In this document: positions 1 to 13,692 of the stretch, one piece after another
How the letters are laid out: each line of letters starts with the position of its first letter
How positions within the stretch are numbered: position 1 is the stretch's first letter
Source of the DNA: Periplaneta americana
Lineage: Eukaryota; Arthropoda; Insecta; Blattodea; Blattidae
Direction: 5' to 3'
NCBI RefSeq assembly: GCF_040183065.1
Contig: NC_091120.1
Coordinates: 22,934,708-22,998,707, forward strand
Length of the DNA: 64,000 nucleotides
Notes under the pieces: model-generated
The model's input: the letters and a program-made list of their open reading frames with translations, nothing else
What the model was told of the DNA's origin: nothing
Database searches by the model: none
Program-made: the position numbers and the translations under genes

Positions 1-965
1 CAGATGGTGGGTAAAGCCATTTCTAATTGTTGAAATGTGTGCTGTTGACCCTCTTACAAGAAGTAGATTCAGTCAGGTTTCTAAACGTTCTGTGTCACCA
101 GCTCTATTTAAGTACAGGCAACGTTAGCCAGGTTTTCGCACGGTTGGCGTCAAATAGTTCTGGTGTCAGCCAGTTGTCCAAAGTTTTGGCGTCAGTTCCT
201 TGTTTCAATAAGCGTGGTTCATTCCCGTTTTTTTCAATGTATGGCGTTGACCCCCCTTTTTTTTTTAATATTTGTTAGTGTTATATGTGATGTGTAGATG
301 TTGAGTGAAGCCATATCTAATTGTTGAAATGTGTGCTGTCGACCCTCTTACAAGAAGTAGATTCAGTCAGGTTTCTAAATGTTGTGTGTCACCGGCTCTA
401 TTTAAGCAGAGGCAACGTTAGCCAGGTTTTCGAACGGTTGGCGTCAACCAGTTCTGGTGTCAGCCAGTTGTCCGAAGTATTGGCGTCAGTTCCTTGTTTA
501 AATAAGAGTGGTTCATTCACATTGTTTCAATGTTTGGCGTTCACCCTTTTTTTTTTTTTAGAATATTAGTTAGTGTTATATGTCATGTGTTGATGTTGAG
601 TAAAGCCATTTCTAATTGTTGTAATGTGTGCTGTCGACCCTCTTACATGAAGTAGATTCAGTCAGGTTTCTGAACGTTGTGTGTCACCGGCTCTATTTAA
701 GCAGAGGCAACGTTAGCCAGGTTTTCGAACGGTTGGCATCAACCAGTTCTGGTGTCAGCCAGTTGTCCGAAGTTTCGGCGTCAATTCCTTGTTTAAATAA
801 GAGTGGTTCATTCCCGTTGTTTCAATGTTTGGCGTTGACCCAATTTTTTTAGAGTATTCATTAGTGTTATATGTCATGTGTAGATGTTGAGTAAAGTCAT
901 TTCTAATTGTTGAAATGTTGCTGTCGACCTTCTTACAAGAAGTAGATTCAGTCAGGTTCCTAAAC

Positions 966-3294
966 GTTGTGTGTCACCAGCTCTATTTAAGCAGAGGCAA
1001 CGTTAGCCAGGTTTTCGAACGGTTGGCGTCAACCAGTTCTGGTGTCAGCCAGTTGTCCGAAGTTTTGGCGTCAGTTCCTTGTTTAAATAAGAGTGGTTCA
1101 TTCCCGTTCTTTCAATGTTTGGCGTTGAACCATTTTTTTTAGAATATTAGTTAGTGTTATATGTCATGTGCAGATGGTGAGTAAAGCCATTTCTAAATGT
1201 TAAAATCTGTGCTGTTGACCCTCTTACAAGAAGTAGATTGAGTCAGGTTTCTAAACGTTCTGTGTCACCAGCTCTATTTAACCAGAGGCAACGTTAGCCA
1301 AGTTTTCGAACGGTTGGCGTCAACCAGTTCTGGTGTCAGCCAGTTGTCCGAAGTTTTGGCGTCAGTTCCTTGTTTAAATATGAGTGGTTCATTCCCGTTT
1401 TTTTCAATGTATGGCGTTGACCCCCCTTTTTTTATAATATTTGTTAGTGTTATATGTCATGTGTAGATGTTGAGTGAAGCCATATCTAATTGTTGAAATG
1501 TGTGCTGTCGACCCTCTTACAAGAAGTAGATTCAGTCAGGTTTCTAAACGTTCTGTGTCACCGGCTCCATTCAAGCAGAGGCAACGTCAGCCAGGTTTTC
1601 GTACGGTTGGCGTCAACCAGTTCTGTTGTCAGCCAGTTGTCCGAAGTTTTGGCGTCAGTTCCTTGTTTAAATAAGAGTGGTCCATTCCCGTTGTTTCAAA
1701 GTTTGGCGTTGACCCTTTTTTTTTTTTTGAATATTAGTTAGTGTTATATGTCATGTGTTGATATTGAGTAAAGCCGTTTCTAATTGTTGTAATGTGTGCT
1801 GTCGACCCTCTTACATGAAGTAGTTCCAGTCAGGTTTATGAACGTTGTGTGTCACCGGCTCTATTTAAGCAGAGGCAACGTTAGCCTGGTTTTCGAACGG
1901 TTGGCGTCAACCAGTTCTGGTGTCAGCCAGTTGTCCGAAGTTTTGGCGTCAGTTCCTTGTTTAAATAAGAGTGGTTCATTCCCGTTGTTTCAATGTTTGG
2001 CGTTGACCCCTTTTTTTTTTATAATATTTGTTAGTGTTATATGTCTTGTGTAGATGTTGAGTAAAGCCATTTCTAATTGTTGAAATGTGTGCTGTCGGCC
2101 CTCTTACAAGAAGTAGATTCAGTCAGGTTTCTAAACGTTGTGTGTCACCGGCTCCATTCAAGCAGAGGCAACGTCAGCCAGGGTTTCGAACGGTTGGCGT
2201 CAACCAGTTCTGGTGTCAGCCAGTTGTCCGAAGTTTTGGCGTCAGTTCCTTGTTTAAATAAGAGTGGTTCATTCAAGTTGTTTCAATGTTTGGCGTTGAC
2301 CCTTTTTTTAGAATATTTGTTGGTGGAATATGTCACGTGTAGATGTTGAGTAAAGCCATTTCTAATTGTTGAAATGTGTGCTGTCGACCCTCTTACAAGA
2401 AGTAGATTCAGTCAGGTTTCTAAACGTTGCCTGTCACCGGCTCTATTTAAGCAGAGGCAACGTTAGCCAGGTTTTCGAACGGTTGGCGTCAACCAGTTCT
2501 GGTGTCAGCCAGTTGTCCGAAGTTTTGGCGTCAGTTCCTTGTTTAAATAAGAGTGGTTCATTCACGTTGTTTCAATGTTTGGCGTTGACCATTTTTTTTT
2601 TAGAATATTAGTTAGTGTTAGTCATGTGTAGATGTTGGTTAAAGCCTTTTCTAATTGTTGTAATGTGTGCCGTCGACCCTCCTACATGAAGTAGATTCAG
2701 TCAGGTTTCTGAACGTTGTGTGTCACCGGCTCTATTTAAGCAGAGGCAACGTTAGCCAGGTTTTCGAACGGTTGGCGTCAACCAGTTCTGGTATCAGCCA
2801 GTTGTCCGAAGTTTTGGCGTCAGTTCCTTGTTTAAATAAGAGTGGTTCATTCACGTTGTTTCAATGTTTGGCGTTGACTCTTTTTTTTAGAATATTAGTT
2901 AGTGTAATATGTCATGTGTAGATGTTGAGTAAAGCCATTTCTAATTGTTGAAATGTGTGCTGTGGACCCTCTTACATGAAGTAGATTCAGTTAGGTTTTT
3001 AAACATTGTGTGTCACCCGCTCTATTTAAACTGAGGCAACGTTAGCCAGGTTTTCGAACGGTTGGCGTCAACCAGTTCTGGTGTCAGCCAGTTGTCCGAA
3101 GTTTTGGCGTCAGTTCCTTGTTTAAATAAGAGTGGTTCATTCCCGTTCTTTCAATGTTTGGCGCTGACCCAATTTTTTTAGAATATTTGTTAGTGCTATA
3201 TGTCATGTGTAGATGTTGAGTTAAGTCATTTCTAATTGTTGAAAGGTTGCTGTCGACCTTCTTACAAGAAGTAGATTCAGTCAGGTTTCTAACC
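966..3294. repeat. Higher-order repeat block, copy 1 (8 units, 2329 bp)
   Basis: Eight consecutive units here recur in the same order 2,329 bp downstream with almost no differences. Unit-specific variants such as AAATGTTAAAATCTG (1195), the CCATTCAAG variant (1570) and the AGTTCCAG variant (1820) all reappear at +2329. Boundaries are approximate, because identity is continuous across the junction of the two blocks. Confidence 0.9.
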
Positions 3295-5727
3295 GTTGTG
3301 TGTCACCAGCTCTATTTAAGCAGAGGCAACGTTAGCCAGGTTTTCGAACGGTTGGCGTCAACCAGTTCTGGTGTCAGCCAGTTGTCCGAAGTTTTGGCGT
3401 CAGTTCCTTGTTTAAATAAGAGTGGTTCATTCCCGTTCTTTCAATGTTTGGCGTTGAACCATTTTTTTTAGAATATTAGTTAGTGTTATATGTCATGTGC
3501 AGATGGTGAGTAAAGCCATTTCTAAATGTTAAAATCTGTGCTGTTGACCCTCTTACAAGAAGTAGATTGAGTCAGGTTTCTAAACGTTCTGTGTCACCAG
3601 CTCTATTTAACCAGAGGCAACGTTAGCCAAGTTTTCGAACGGTTGGCGTCAACCAGTTCTGGTGTCAGCCAGTTGTCCGAAGTTTTGGCGTCAGTTCCTT
3701 GTTTAAATATGAGTGGTTCATTCCCGTTTTTTTCAATGTATGGCGTTGACCCCCCTTTTTTTATAATATTTGTTAGTGTTATATGTCATGTGTAGATGTT
3801 GAGTGAAGCCATATCTAATTGTTGAAATGTGTGCTGTCGACCCTCTTACAAGAAGTAGATTCAGTCAGGTTTCTAAACGTTCTGTGTCACCGGCTCCATT
3901 CAAGCAGAGGCAACGTCAGCCAGGTTTTCGTACGGTTGGCGTCAACCAGTTCTGTTGTCAGCCAGTTGTCCGAAGTTTTGGCGTCAGTTCCTTGTTTAAA
4001 TAAGAGTGGTCCATTCCCGTTGTTTCAAAGTTTGGCGTTGACCCTTTTTTTTTTTTTGAATATTAGTTAGTGTTATATGTCATGTGTTGATATTGAGTAA
4101 AGCCGTTTCTAATTGTTGTAATGTGTGCTGTCGACCCTCTTACATGAAGTAGTTCCAGTCAGGTTTATGAACGTTGTGTGTCACCGGCTCTATTTAAGCA
4201 GAGGCAACGTTAGCCTGGTTTTCGAACGGTTGGCGTCAACCAGTTCTGGTGTCAGCCAGTTGTCCGAAGTTTTGGCGTCAGTTCCTTGTTTAAATAAGAG
4301 TGGTTCATTCCCGTTGTTTCAATGTTTGGCGTTGACCCCTTTTTTTTTTATAATATTTGTTAGTGTTATATGTCTTGTGTAGATGTTGAGTAAAGCCATT
4401 TCTAATTGTTGAAATGTGTGCTGTCGGCCCTCTTACAAGAAGTAGATTCAGTCAGGTTTCTAAACGTTGTGTGTCACCGGCTCCATTCAAGCAGAGGCAA
4501 CGTCAGCCAGGGTTTCGAACGGTTGGCGTCAACCAGTTCTGGTGTCAGCCAGTTGTCCGAAGTTTTGGCGTCAGTTCCTTGTTTAAATAAGAGTGGTTCA
4601 TTCAAGTTGTTTCAATGTTTGGCGTTGACCCTTTTTTTAGAATATTTGTTGGTGGAATATGTCACGTGTAGATGTTGAGTAAAGCCATTTCTAATTGTTG
4701 AAATGTGTGCTGTCGACCCTCTTACAAGAAGTAGATTCAGTCAGGTTTCTAAACGTTGCCTGTCACCGGCTCTATTTAAGCAGAGGCAACGTTAGCCAGG
4801 TTTTCGAACGGTTGGCGTCAACCAGTTCTGGTGTCAGCCAGTTGTCCGAAGTTTTGGCGTCAGTTCCTTGTTTAAATAAGAGTGGTTCATTCACGTTGTT
4901 TCAATGTTTGGCGTTGACCATTTTTTTTTTAGAATATTAGTTAGTGTTAGTCATGTGTAGATGTTGGTTAAAGCCTTTTCTAATTGTTGTAATGTGTGCC
5001 GTCGACCCTCCTACATGAAGTAGATTCAGTCAGGTTTCTGAACGTTGTGTGTCACCGGCTCTATTTAAGCAGAGGCAACGTTAGCCAGGTTTTCGAACGG
5101 TTGGCGTCAACCAGTTCTGGTATCAGCCAGTTGTCCGAAGTTTTGGCGTCAGTTCCTTGTTTAAATAAGAGTGGTTCATTCACGTTGTTTCAATGTTTGG
5201 CGTTGACTCTTTTTTTTTAGAATATTAGTTAGTGTAATATGTCATGTGTAGATGTTGAGTAAAGCCATTTCTAATTGTTGAAATGTGTGCTGTGGACCCT
5301 CTTACATGAAGTAGATTCAGTTAGGTTTTTAAACATTGTGTGTCACCCGCTCTATTTAAACTGAGGCAACGTTAGCCAGGTTTTCGAACGGTTGGCGTCA
5401 ACCAGTTCTGGTGTCAGCCAGTTGTCCGAAGTTTTGGCGTCAGTTCCTTGTTTAAATAAGAGTGGTTCATTCCCGTTCTTTCAATGTTTGGCGCTGACCC
5501 AATTTTTTTAGAATATTTGTTAGTGCTATATGTCATGTGTAGATGTTGAGTTAAGTCATTTCTAATTGTTGAAAGGTTGCTGTCGACCTTCTTACAAGAA
5601 GTAGATTCAGTCAGGTTTCTAACCGTTGTGTGTCACCAGCTCTATTTAAGCAGAGGCAACGTTAGCCAGGTTTTCGAACGGTTGGCGTCAACCAGTTCTG
5701 GTGTCAGCCAGTTGTCCGAAGTTTTGG
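3295..5727. repeat. Higher-order repeat block, copy 2
   Basis: Near-identical second copy of the preceding eight-unit block. Identity fades near 5730, where GTCAGTTCC becomes GTCACTTCC and the T-run changes. The near-identity between copies contrasts with much larger differences between neighbouring units inside a block. This indicates a recent block duplication by unequal exchange. Confidence 0.88.
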
Positions 5728-5828
5728 CGTCACTTCCTTGTTTAAATAAGAGTGGTTCATTCCCGTTCTTTCAATGTTTGGCGTTGACCCATTATTTTTA
5801 GAATATTAGTTAGTGTTATATGTCATGT

Positions 5829-6796
5829 GCAGATGGTGGGTAAAGCCATTTCTAATTGTTGAAATGTGTGCTGTTGACCCTCTTACAAGAAGTAGATTCA
5901 GTCAGGTTTCTAAACGTTCTGTGTCACCAGCTCTATTTAAGTACAGGCAACGTTAGCCAGGTTTTCGAACGGTTGGCGTCAAACAGTTCTGGTGTCAGCC
6001 AGTTGTCCAAAGTTTTGGCGTCAGTTCCTTGTTTCAATAAGCGTGGTTCATTCCCGTTTTTTTCAATGTATGGCGTTGACCCCCCTTTTTTTTATAATAT
6101 TTGTTAGTGTTATATGTCATGTGTAGATGTTGAGTGAAGCCATGTCTAATTGTTGAAATGTGTGCTGTCGACCCTCTTACAAGAAGTAGATTCAGTCAGG
6201 TTTCTAAATGTTGTGTGTCACCGGCTCTATTTAAGCAGAGGCAACGTTAGCCAGGTTTTCGAACGGTTGGCGTCAACCAGTTCTGGTGTCAGCCAATTGT
6301 CCGAAGTTTTGGCGTCAGTTCCTTGTTTAAATAAGAGTAGTTCATTCACGTTGTTTCAATGTTTGGCGTTCACCCTTTTTTTTTTTTTTTTAGAATATTA
6401 GTTAGTGTTTTATGTCATGTGTTGATGTTGAGTAAAGCCATTTCTAATTGTTGTAATGTGTGCTGTCGACCCTCTTACATGAAGAAGATTCAGTCAGGTT
6501 TCTGAACGTTGTGTGTCACCGGCTCTATTTAAGCAGAGGCAACGTTAGCCAGATTTCGAACGGTTGGCATCAACCAGTTCTGGTGTCAGCCAGTTGTCCG
6601 AAGTTTTGGCGTCAGTTCCTTGTTTAAATAAGAGTGGTTCATTCCCGTTGTTTCAATGTTTGGCGTTGACCCAATTTTTTTAGAGTATTTATTAGTGTTA
6701 TATATCATGTGTAGATGTTGAGTAAAGTCATTTCTAATTGTTGAAATGTTGCTGTCGACCTTCTTACAAGAAGTAGATTCAGTCAGGTTTCTAAAC
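5829..6796. repeat. Satellite segment repeating positions 1-965
   Basis: The run of units starting CAGATGGTGGGTAAAGCC matches the very start of the window at an offset of 5,829-5,831 bp. It shares the unusual GTACAGGCAACG and AATAAGCGTGG variants. This implies a larger repeat period within which the 2,329-bp block was duplicated. Confidence 0.8.
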
Positions 6797-9700
6797 GTTG
6801 TGTGTCACCAGCTCTATTTAAGCAGAGGCAACGTTAGCCAGGTTTTCGAACGGTTGGCGTCAACCAGTTCTGGTGTCAGCCAGTTGTCCGAAGTTTTGGC
6901 GTCAGTTCCTTGTTTAAATAAGAGTGGTTCATTCCCGTTCTTTCAATGTTTGGCGTTGAACCATTTTTTTTAGAATATTAGTTAGTGTTATATGTCATGT
7001 GCAGATGGTGAGTAAAGCCATTTCTAAATGTTGAAATCTGTGCTGTTGACCCTCTTACAAGACGTAGATTCAGTCAGGTTTCTAAACGTTCTGTGTCACC
7101 AGCTCTATTTAAGTACAGGCAACGTTAGCCAGGTTTTCGAACGGTTGGCGTCAACCAGTTCTGGTGTCAGCCAGTTGTCCGAAGTTTTGGCGTCAGTTCC
7201 TTGTTTAAATATGAGTGGTTCATTCCCGTTTTTTTCAATGTATGGCGTTGACCCCCCTTTTTTATAATATTTCTTAGTGTTATATGTCATGTGTAGATGT
7301 TGAGTGAAGCCATATCTAATTGTTGAAATGTGTGCTGTCGACCCTCTTACAAGAAGTAGATTCAGTCAGGTTTCTAAACGTTGTGTGTCACCGGCACCAT
7401 TCAAGCAGAGGCAACGTAGCCAGGGTTTCGAACGGTTGGCGTCAACCAGTTCTGGTGTCAGCCAGTTGTCCGAAGTTTTGGCGTCAGTTCCTTGTTTAAA
7501 TAAGAGTGGTCCATTCCCGTTGTTTCAATGTTTGGCGTTGACCCTTTTTTTTTTAGAATATTAGTTATTGTTATATGTCATGTGTTGATATTGAGTAAAG
7601 CCGTTTCTAATTGTTGTAATGTGTGCTGTCGACCCTCTTACATGAAGTAGATTCTGTCAGGTTTCTGAACGTTGTGTGTCACCGGCACTATTTAAGCAGA
7701 GGCAACGTTAGCCTGGTTTTCGAACGGTTGGCGTCAACCAGTTCTGGTGTCAGCCAGTTGTCCGAAGTTTTGGCGTCAGATCCTTGTTTAAATAAGAGTG
7801 GTTCATTCCCGTTGTTTCAATGTTTGGCGTTGACCCCTTTTTTTTATAATATTTGTTAGTGTTATATGTCTTGTGTAGATGTTGAGTAAAGCCATTTCTA
7901 ATTGTTGAAATGTGTGCTGTCGGTCCTCTTACAAGAAGTAGATTCAGTCAGGTTTCTAAACGTTGTGTGTCACCGGCACCATTCAAGCAGAGGCAACGTA
8001 GCCAGGGTTTCGAACGGTTGGCGTCAACCAGTTCTGGTGTCAGCCAGTTGTCCGAAGTTTTGGCGTCAGTTCCTTGTTTAAATAAGAGTGGTTCATTCAA
8101 GTTGTTTCAATGTTTGGCGTTGACCCTTTTTTTTAGGATATTTGTTGGTGTTATATGTCACGTGTAGATGTTGAGTGAAGTCATTTCTAATTGTTGAAAT
8201 GTTGCTGTCGACCTTCTTACAAGAAGTAGATTCAGTCAGGTTTCTAAACGTTGTGTGTCACCAGCTCTATTCAAGCAGAGGCAACGTTAGCCAGGTTTTC
8301 GAACGGTTGGCGTCAACCAGTTATGGTGTCAGCCAGTTGTCCGAAGTTTTGGCGTCATTTCCTTGTTTAAATAAGAGTGGTTCATTCCCGTTCTTTCAAT
8401 GTTTGGCGTTGATCCATTTTTTTTAGAATATTAGTTAGTGTTATATGTCATGTGCAGATGGTGAGTAAAGTCATTTCTAATTGTTGAAATGTGTGCTGTT
8501 GACCCTCTTACAAGAAGTAGATTCAGTCAGGTTTCTAAACGTTCTGTGTCACCAGCTCTATTTAAGCAGAGGCAACGTCAGCCAGGTTTTCGAACGGTTG
8601 GCGTCAACCAGTTCTGGTGTCAGCCAGTAGTCCGAAGTTTTGGCGTCAGTTCCTTGTTTAAATAAGAGTGGTTCATTCACGTTGTTTCAATGTTTGGCGT
8701 TGACCCTTTTTTTTTAGAATATTAGTTAGTGTAATATGTCATGTGTAGATGTTGAGTAAAGCCATTTCTAATTGTTGAAATGTGTGCTGTGGACCCTCTT
8801 ACATGAAGTAGATTCAGTTAGTTTTTTAAACGTTGTTTGTCACCCGCTCTATTTAAACAGAGGCAACGTTAGCCTGGTTTTCGAACGGTTGGCGTCAACC
8901 AGTTCTGGTGTCAGCCAGTTGTCCGAAGTTTTGGCGTCAGTTCCTTGTTTAAATAAGAGTGGTTCATTCATGTTGTTTCAATGTTTGGCGTTGACCCTTT
9001 TTTTTAGAATATTTGTTGGTGTTATATGTCACGTGTAGATGTTGAGTAAAGCCATTTCTAATTGTTGAAATGTGTGCTGTCGACCCTCTTACAAGAAGTA
9101 GATTTAGTCAGGTTTCTAAATGATGTGTGTCACCCGCTCTATTTAAGCAGAGGCAACGTTAGCCAGGTTTTCGAACGGTTGGCGTCAACCAGTTCTGGTG
9201 TCAGCCAGTTGTCCGAAGTTTTGGCGTCAGTTCCTTGGTTAAATAAGAGTGGTTCATTCCCGTTGTTTCAATGTTTGGCGTTGACCCCGTTTTTTAGAAT
9301 ATTAGTTAGTGTTATGTCATGTGTAGATGTTGAGTAAAGCCATTGCTAATTGTTGAAAAGTTTGCTGTCGACCCTCTTGTAAGAAGTAAATTCAGTCAGG
9401 TTTCTAAACGTTGCGTATCACCGGCTCTATTTAAGCAGAGGCAACGTTAGCCAGGTTTTCGAACGCTTGGCGTCAACCAGTTCTGGTGTCAGCCAGTTGT
9501 CCGAAGTTTTGGCGTCAGTTCCTTGTTTAAATATGAGTGGTTCATTCACGTTGTTTCAATGTTTGACGTTGACCATTTTTTTTTTAGAATATTAGTAAGT
9601 GTTAGTCATGTGTAGATGTTGGTTAAAGCCATTTCTAATTGTTGTAATGTGTGCCGTCGACCCTCCTACATGAAGTAGATTCAGTCAGGTTTCTGAACGT

Positions 9701-12700
9701 TGTGTGTCACCGGCTCTATTTAAGCAGAAGCAACGTTAGCCAGGTTTTCGAACGGTTGGCGTCAACCAGTTCTGGTGTCAGCCAGTTGTCCGAAGTTTTG
9801 GCGTCAGTTCCTTGTTTAAATAAGAGTGGTTCATTCACGTTGTTTCAAAGTTTGGCGTTGACTCTTTTTTTTTTAGAATATTAGTTAGTGTAATATGTCA
9901 TGTGTAGATGTTGAGTAAAGCCATTTCTAATTGTTGAAATGTGTGCTGTGGACCCTCTTACATGAAGTAGATTCAGTTAGGTTTTTAAACATTCTGTGTC
10001 ACCCGCTCTATTTAAACTGAGGCAACGTTAGCCAGGTTTTCGAACGGTTGGCGTCAACCAGTTCTGGTGTCAGCCAGTTGTCCGAAGTTTTGGCGTCAGT
10101 TCCTTGTTTAAATAAGAGTGGTTCATTCCCGTTGTTTCAATGTTTGGCGGTGACCCAATTTTTTTAGAATATTTGTTAGTGTTATATGTCATGTGTAGAT
10201 GTTGAGTAAAGTCATTTCTAATTGTTGAAATGTTGCTGTCGACCTTCTTACAAGATGTAGATTCAGTCAGGTTTCTAAACGTTGTGTGTCACCAGCTCTA
10301 TTCAAGCAGAGGCAACGTTAGCCAGGTTTTCGAACGGTTGGCGTCAACCAGTTATGGTGTCAGCCAGTTGTCCGAAGTTTTGGCGTCAGTTCCTTGTTTA
10401 AATAAGAGTGGTTCATTCCCGTTCTTTCAATGTTTGGCGTTGATCCATTTTTTTTAGAATATTAGTTAGTGTTATATGTCATGTGCAGATGGTGAGTAAA
10501 GCCATTTCTAATTGTTGAAATGTGTGCTGTTGACCCTCTTACAAGAAGTAGATTCAGTCAGGTTTCTAAACGTTCTGTGTCACCAGCTCTATTTAAGCAG
10601 AATCAACGTCAGCCAGGTTTTCGAACGGTTGGCGTCAACCAGTTCTGGTGTCAGCCAGTTGTCCGAAGTTTTGGCGTCAGTCCCTTGTTTAAATAAGAGT
10701 GGTTCATTCACGTTTTTTCAATGTTTGGCGTTGACCCTTATTTTTTAGAATATTAGTTAGTGTAATATGTCATGTGTAGATGTTGAGTAAAGCCATTTCT
10801 AATTGTTGAAATGTGTGCTGTGGACACTCTTACATGAAGTAGATTCAGTTAGTTTTTTAAACGTTGTGTGTTACCCGCTCTATTTAAACAGAGGCAACGT
10901 TAGCCAGGTTTTCGAACGGTTGGCGTCAACCAGTTCTGGTGTCAGCCAGTTGTCCGAAGTTTTGGCGTCAGTTCCTTGTTTAAATAAGAGTGGTTCATTC
11001 CCGTTGTTTCAATGTTTGGCGTTGACCCTATTTTTTAGAATATCTGCTAGTGTTATATGTCATGTTTAGATGTTGAGTAAAGCAATTTCTAATTTTTGAA
11101 ATGTGTGCTGTCGACCCTCTTACATGAATTAGATTCAGTCAGGTTTCTAAACGTTGTGTGTCACCGGCTCTATTTAAGCAGAGGCAACGTTAGCCAGGTT
11201 TTCGAACGGTTGGCGTCAACCAGTTCTGGTGTCAGCCAGTTGTCCGAAGTTTTGGCGTCAGTTCCTTGTTTAAATAAGAGTGGTTCATTCTCGTTGTTTC
11301 AATGTTTGGCGTTGACCCTTTTTTTTTTAGAATATTAGTTAGTGTAATTTGTCATGTGTAGATGTTGAATAAAGCCATTTCTAATTGTTGAAATGTGTGC
11401 TGTGGACCCTCTTACATGAAGTAGATTCAGTTAGGTTTTTAAACATTGTGTGTCACCCGCTCTATTTAAACTGAGGCAACGTTAGCCAGGTTTTCGAACG
11501 GTTGGCGTCAACCAGTTCTGGTGTCAGCCAGTTGTCCGAAGTTTTGGCGTCAGTTCCTTGTTTAAATAAGAGTGGTTCATTCCCGTTCTTTCAATGTTTG
11601 GCGTTGAACCATTTTTTTTAGAATATTAGTTAGTGTTATATGTCATGTGCAGATGGTGAGTAAAGCCATTTCTAATTGCTGAAATGTGTACTGTTGACCC
11701 TCTTACAAGAAGTAGATTCAGTCAGGTTTCTAAACGTTCTGTGTCACCAGCTCTATTTAAGTACAGGCAACGTTAGCCAGGTTTTCGAACGGTTGGCGTC
11801 AACCAGTTCTGGTGTCAGCCAGTTGTCCGAAGTTTTGGCGTCAGTTCCTTGTTTAAATAAGAGTGGTTCATTCCCGTTGTTTCAATGTTTGGCGGTGACC
11901 CAATTTTTTTAGAATATTTGTTAGTGTTATATGTCATGTGTAGATGTTGAGTAAAGTAATTTCTAATTGTTGAAATGTTGCTGTCGACCTTCTTACAAGA
12001 AGTAGATTCAGTCAGGTTTCTAAACGTTGTGTGTCACCAGCTCTATTCAAGCAGAGGCAACGTTAGCCAGGTTTTCGAACGGTTGGCGTCAACCAGTTCT
12101 GGTGTCAGCCAGTTGTCCGAAGTTTTGGCGTCAGTTCCTTGTTTAAATAAGAGTGGTTCATTCATGTTGTTTCAATGTTTGGCGTTGACCCTTTTTTTTA
12201 GAATATTTGTTGGTGTTATATGTCACGTGTAGATGTTGAGTAAAGCCATTTCTAATTGTTGAAATGTGTGCTGTCGACCCTCTTACAAGAAGTAGATTTA
12301 GTCAGGTTTCTAAATGATGTGTGTCACCCTCTCTATTTAAGCAGAGGCAACGTTAGCCAGGTTTTCGAACGGTTGGCGTCAACCAGTTCTGGTGTCAGCC
12401 AGTTGTCCGAAGTTTTGGCGTCAGTTCCTTGTTTAAATAAGAGTGGTCCATTCCCGTTGTTTCAATGTTTGGCGTTGACCCTTTTTTTTTTAGAATATTA
12501 GTTAGTGTTATATGTCTTGTGTTGATGTTGAGTAAAGCCATTTCTAATTGTTGTAATGTGTGCTGTCGACCCTCTTACATGAAGTAGATTCAGTCAGGTT
12601 TCTGAACGTTGTGTGTCACCGGCTCTATTTAAGCAGAGGCAACGTTAGCCAGGTTTTCGAACGGTTGGCGTCAACCAGTTCTGGTGTCAGCCAGTTGTCC

Positions 12701-13692
12701 GAAGTTTTGGCGTCAGTTCCTTGTTTAAATAAGAGTGGTTCATTCCCGTTGTTTCAATGTTTGGCGTTGACCCCTTTTTTTTATAATATTTGTTAGTGTT
12801 ATATGTCATGTGTAGATGTTGAGTAAAGCCATTTCTAATTGTTGAAATGTGTGCTGTCGGCCCTCTTACAAGAAGTAGATTCAGTCAGGTTTCTAAACTT
12901 CGTGTGTCACCGGCTCCATTCAAGCAGAGGCAACGTCAGCCAGGGTTTCGAACGGTTGGCGTCAACCAGTTCTGGTGTCAGCCAGTTGTCCGAAGTTTTG
13001 GCGTCAGTTCCTTGTTTAAATAAGAGTGGTTCATTCAAGTTGTTTCAATGTTTGGCGTTGACCCTTTTTTTAGAATATTTGTTGGTGGTGTATGTCACGT
13101 GTAGATGTTGAGTAAAGCCATTTCTAATTGTTGAAATGTATGCTGTCGACCCTCTTACAAGAAGTAGATTTGGTCAGGTTTCTAAATGATGTGTGTCACC
13201 CGCTCTATTTAAGCAGAGGCAACGTTAGCCAGGTTTTCGAACGGTTGGCGTCAACCAGTTCTGGTGTCAGCCAGTTGTCCGAAGTTTTGGCGTCAGTTCC
13301 TTGTTTAAATAAGAGTGGTTCATTCCCGTTGTTTCAATGTTTGGCGTTGACCCCTTTTTTTTTTAAATACTAGTTAGTGTTATATGTCATGTGTAGATGT
13401 TGATTAAACCCATTTCTACTTGTTGAAATGTGTGCTGTCGACCCCCTTACAAGAAGTAGATTCAGTCAGTTTCCTAAACATTGTGTGTCACCGGCTCTAT
13501 TTAAGCAGAGGCAACGTTAGCCAGGTTGTCGAACGTTTGGCGTCAACCAGTTCTGGTGTCAGCCAGTTGTCCGAAGTTTTGGCGTCAGTTCCTTGTTTAA
13601 ATAAGAGTGGTTCATTCCCGTTGTTTCAATGTTTGGCGTTGACCCTATTTTTTTTTAGAATATTTGTTAGTGTTATATGTCATGTTGAGTAA

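Noticed and set aside
150..260. RNA polymerase III promoter and T-run terminator in each satellite unit
   Set aside because: TTTTCGAACGG only weakly resembles a B box and no A box lies at the right distance. The T-run alone is not evidence.
27..13692. Dozens of 74-91-codon reading frames in the satellite as a multigene peptide family
   Set aside because: Most start at TTG or GTG, end in a slippery T-run, have no signal peptide or known domain, and follow the repeat exactly. Satellite DNA explains them.
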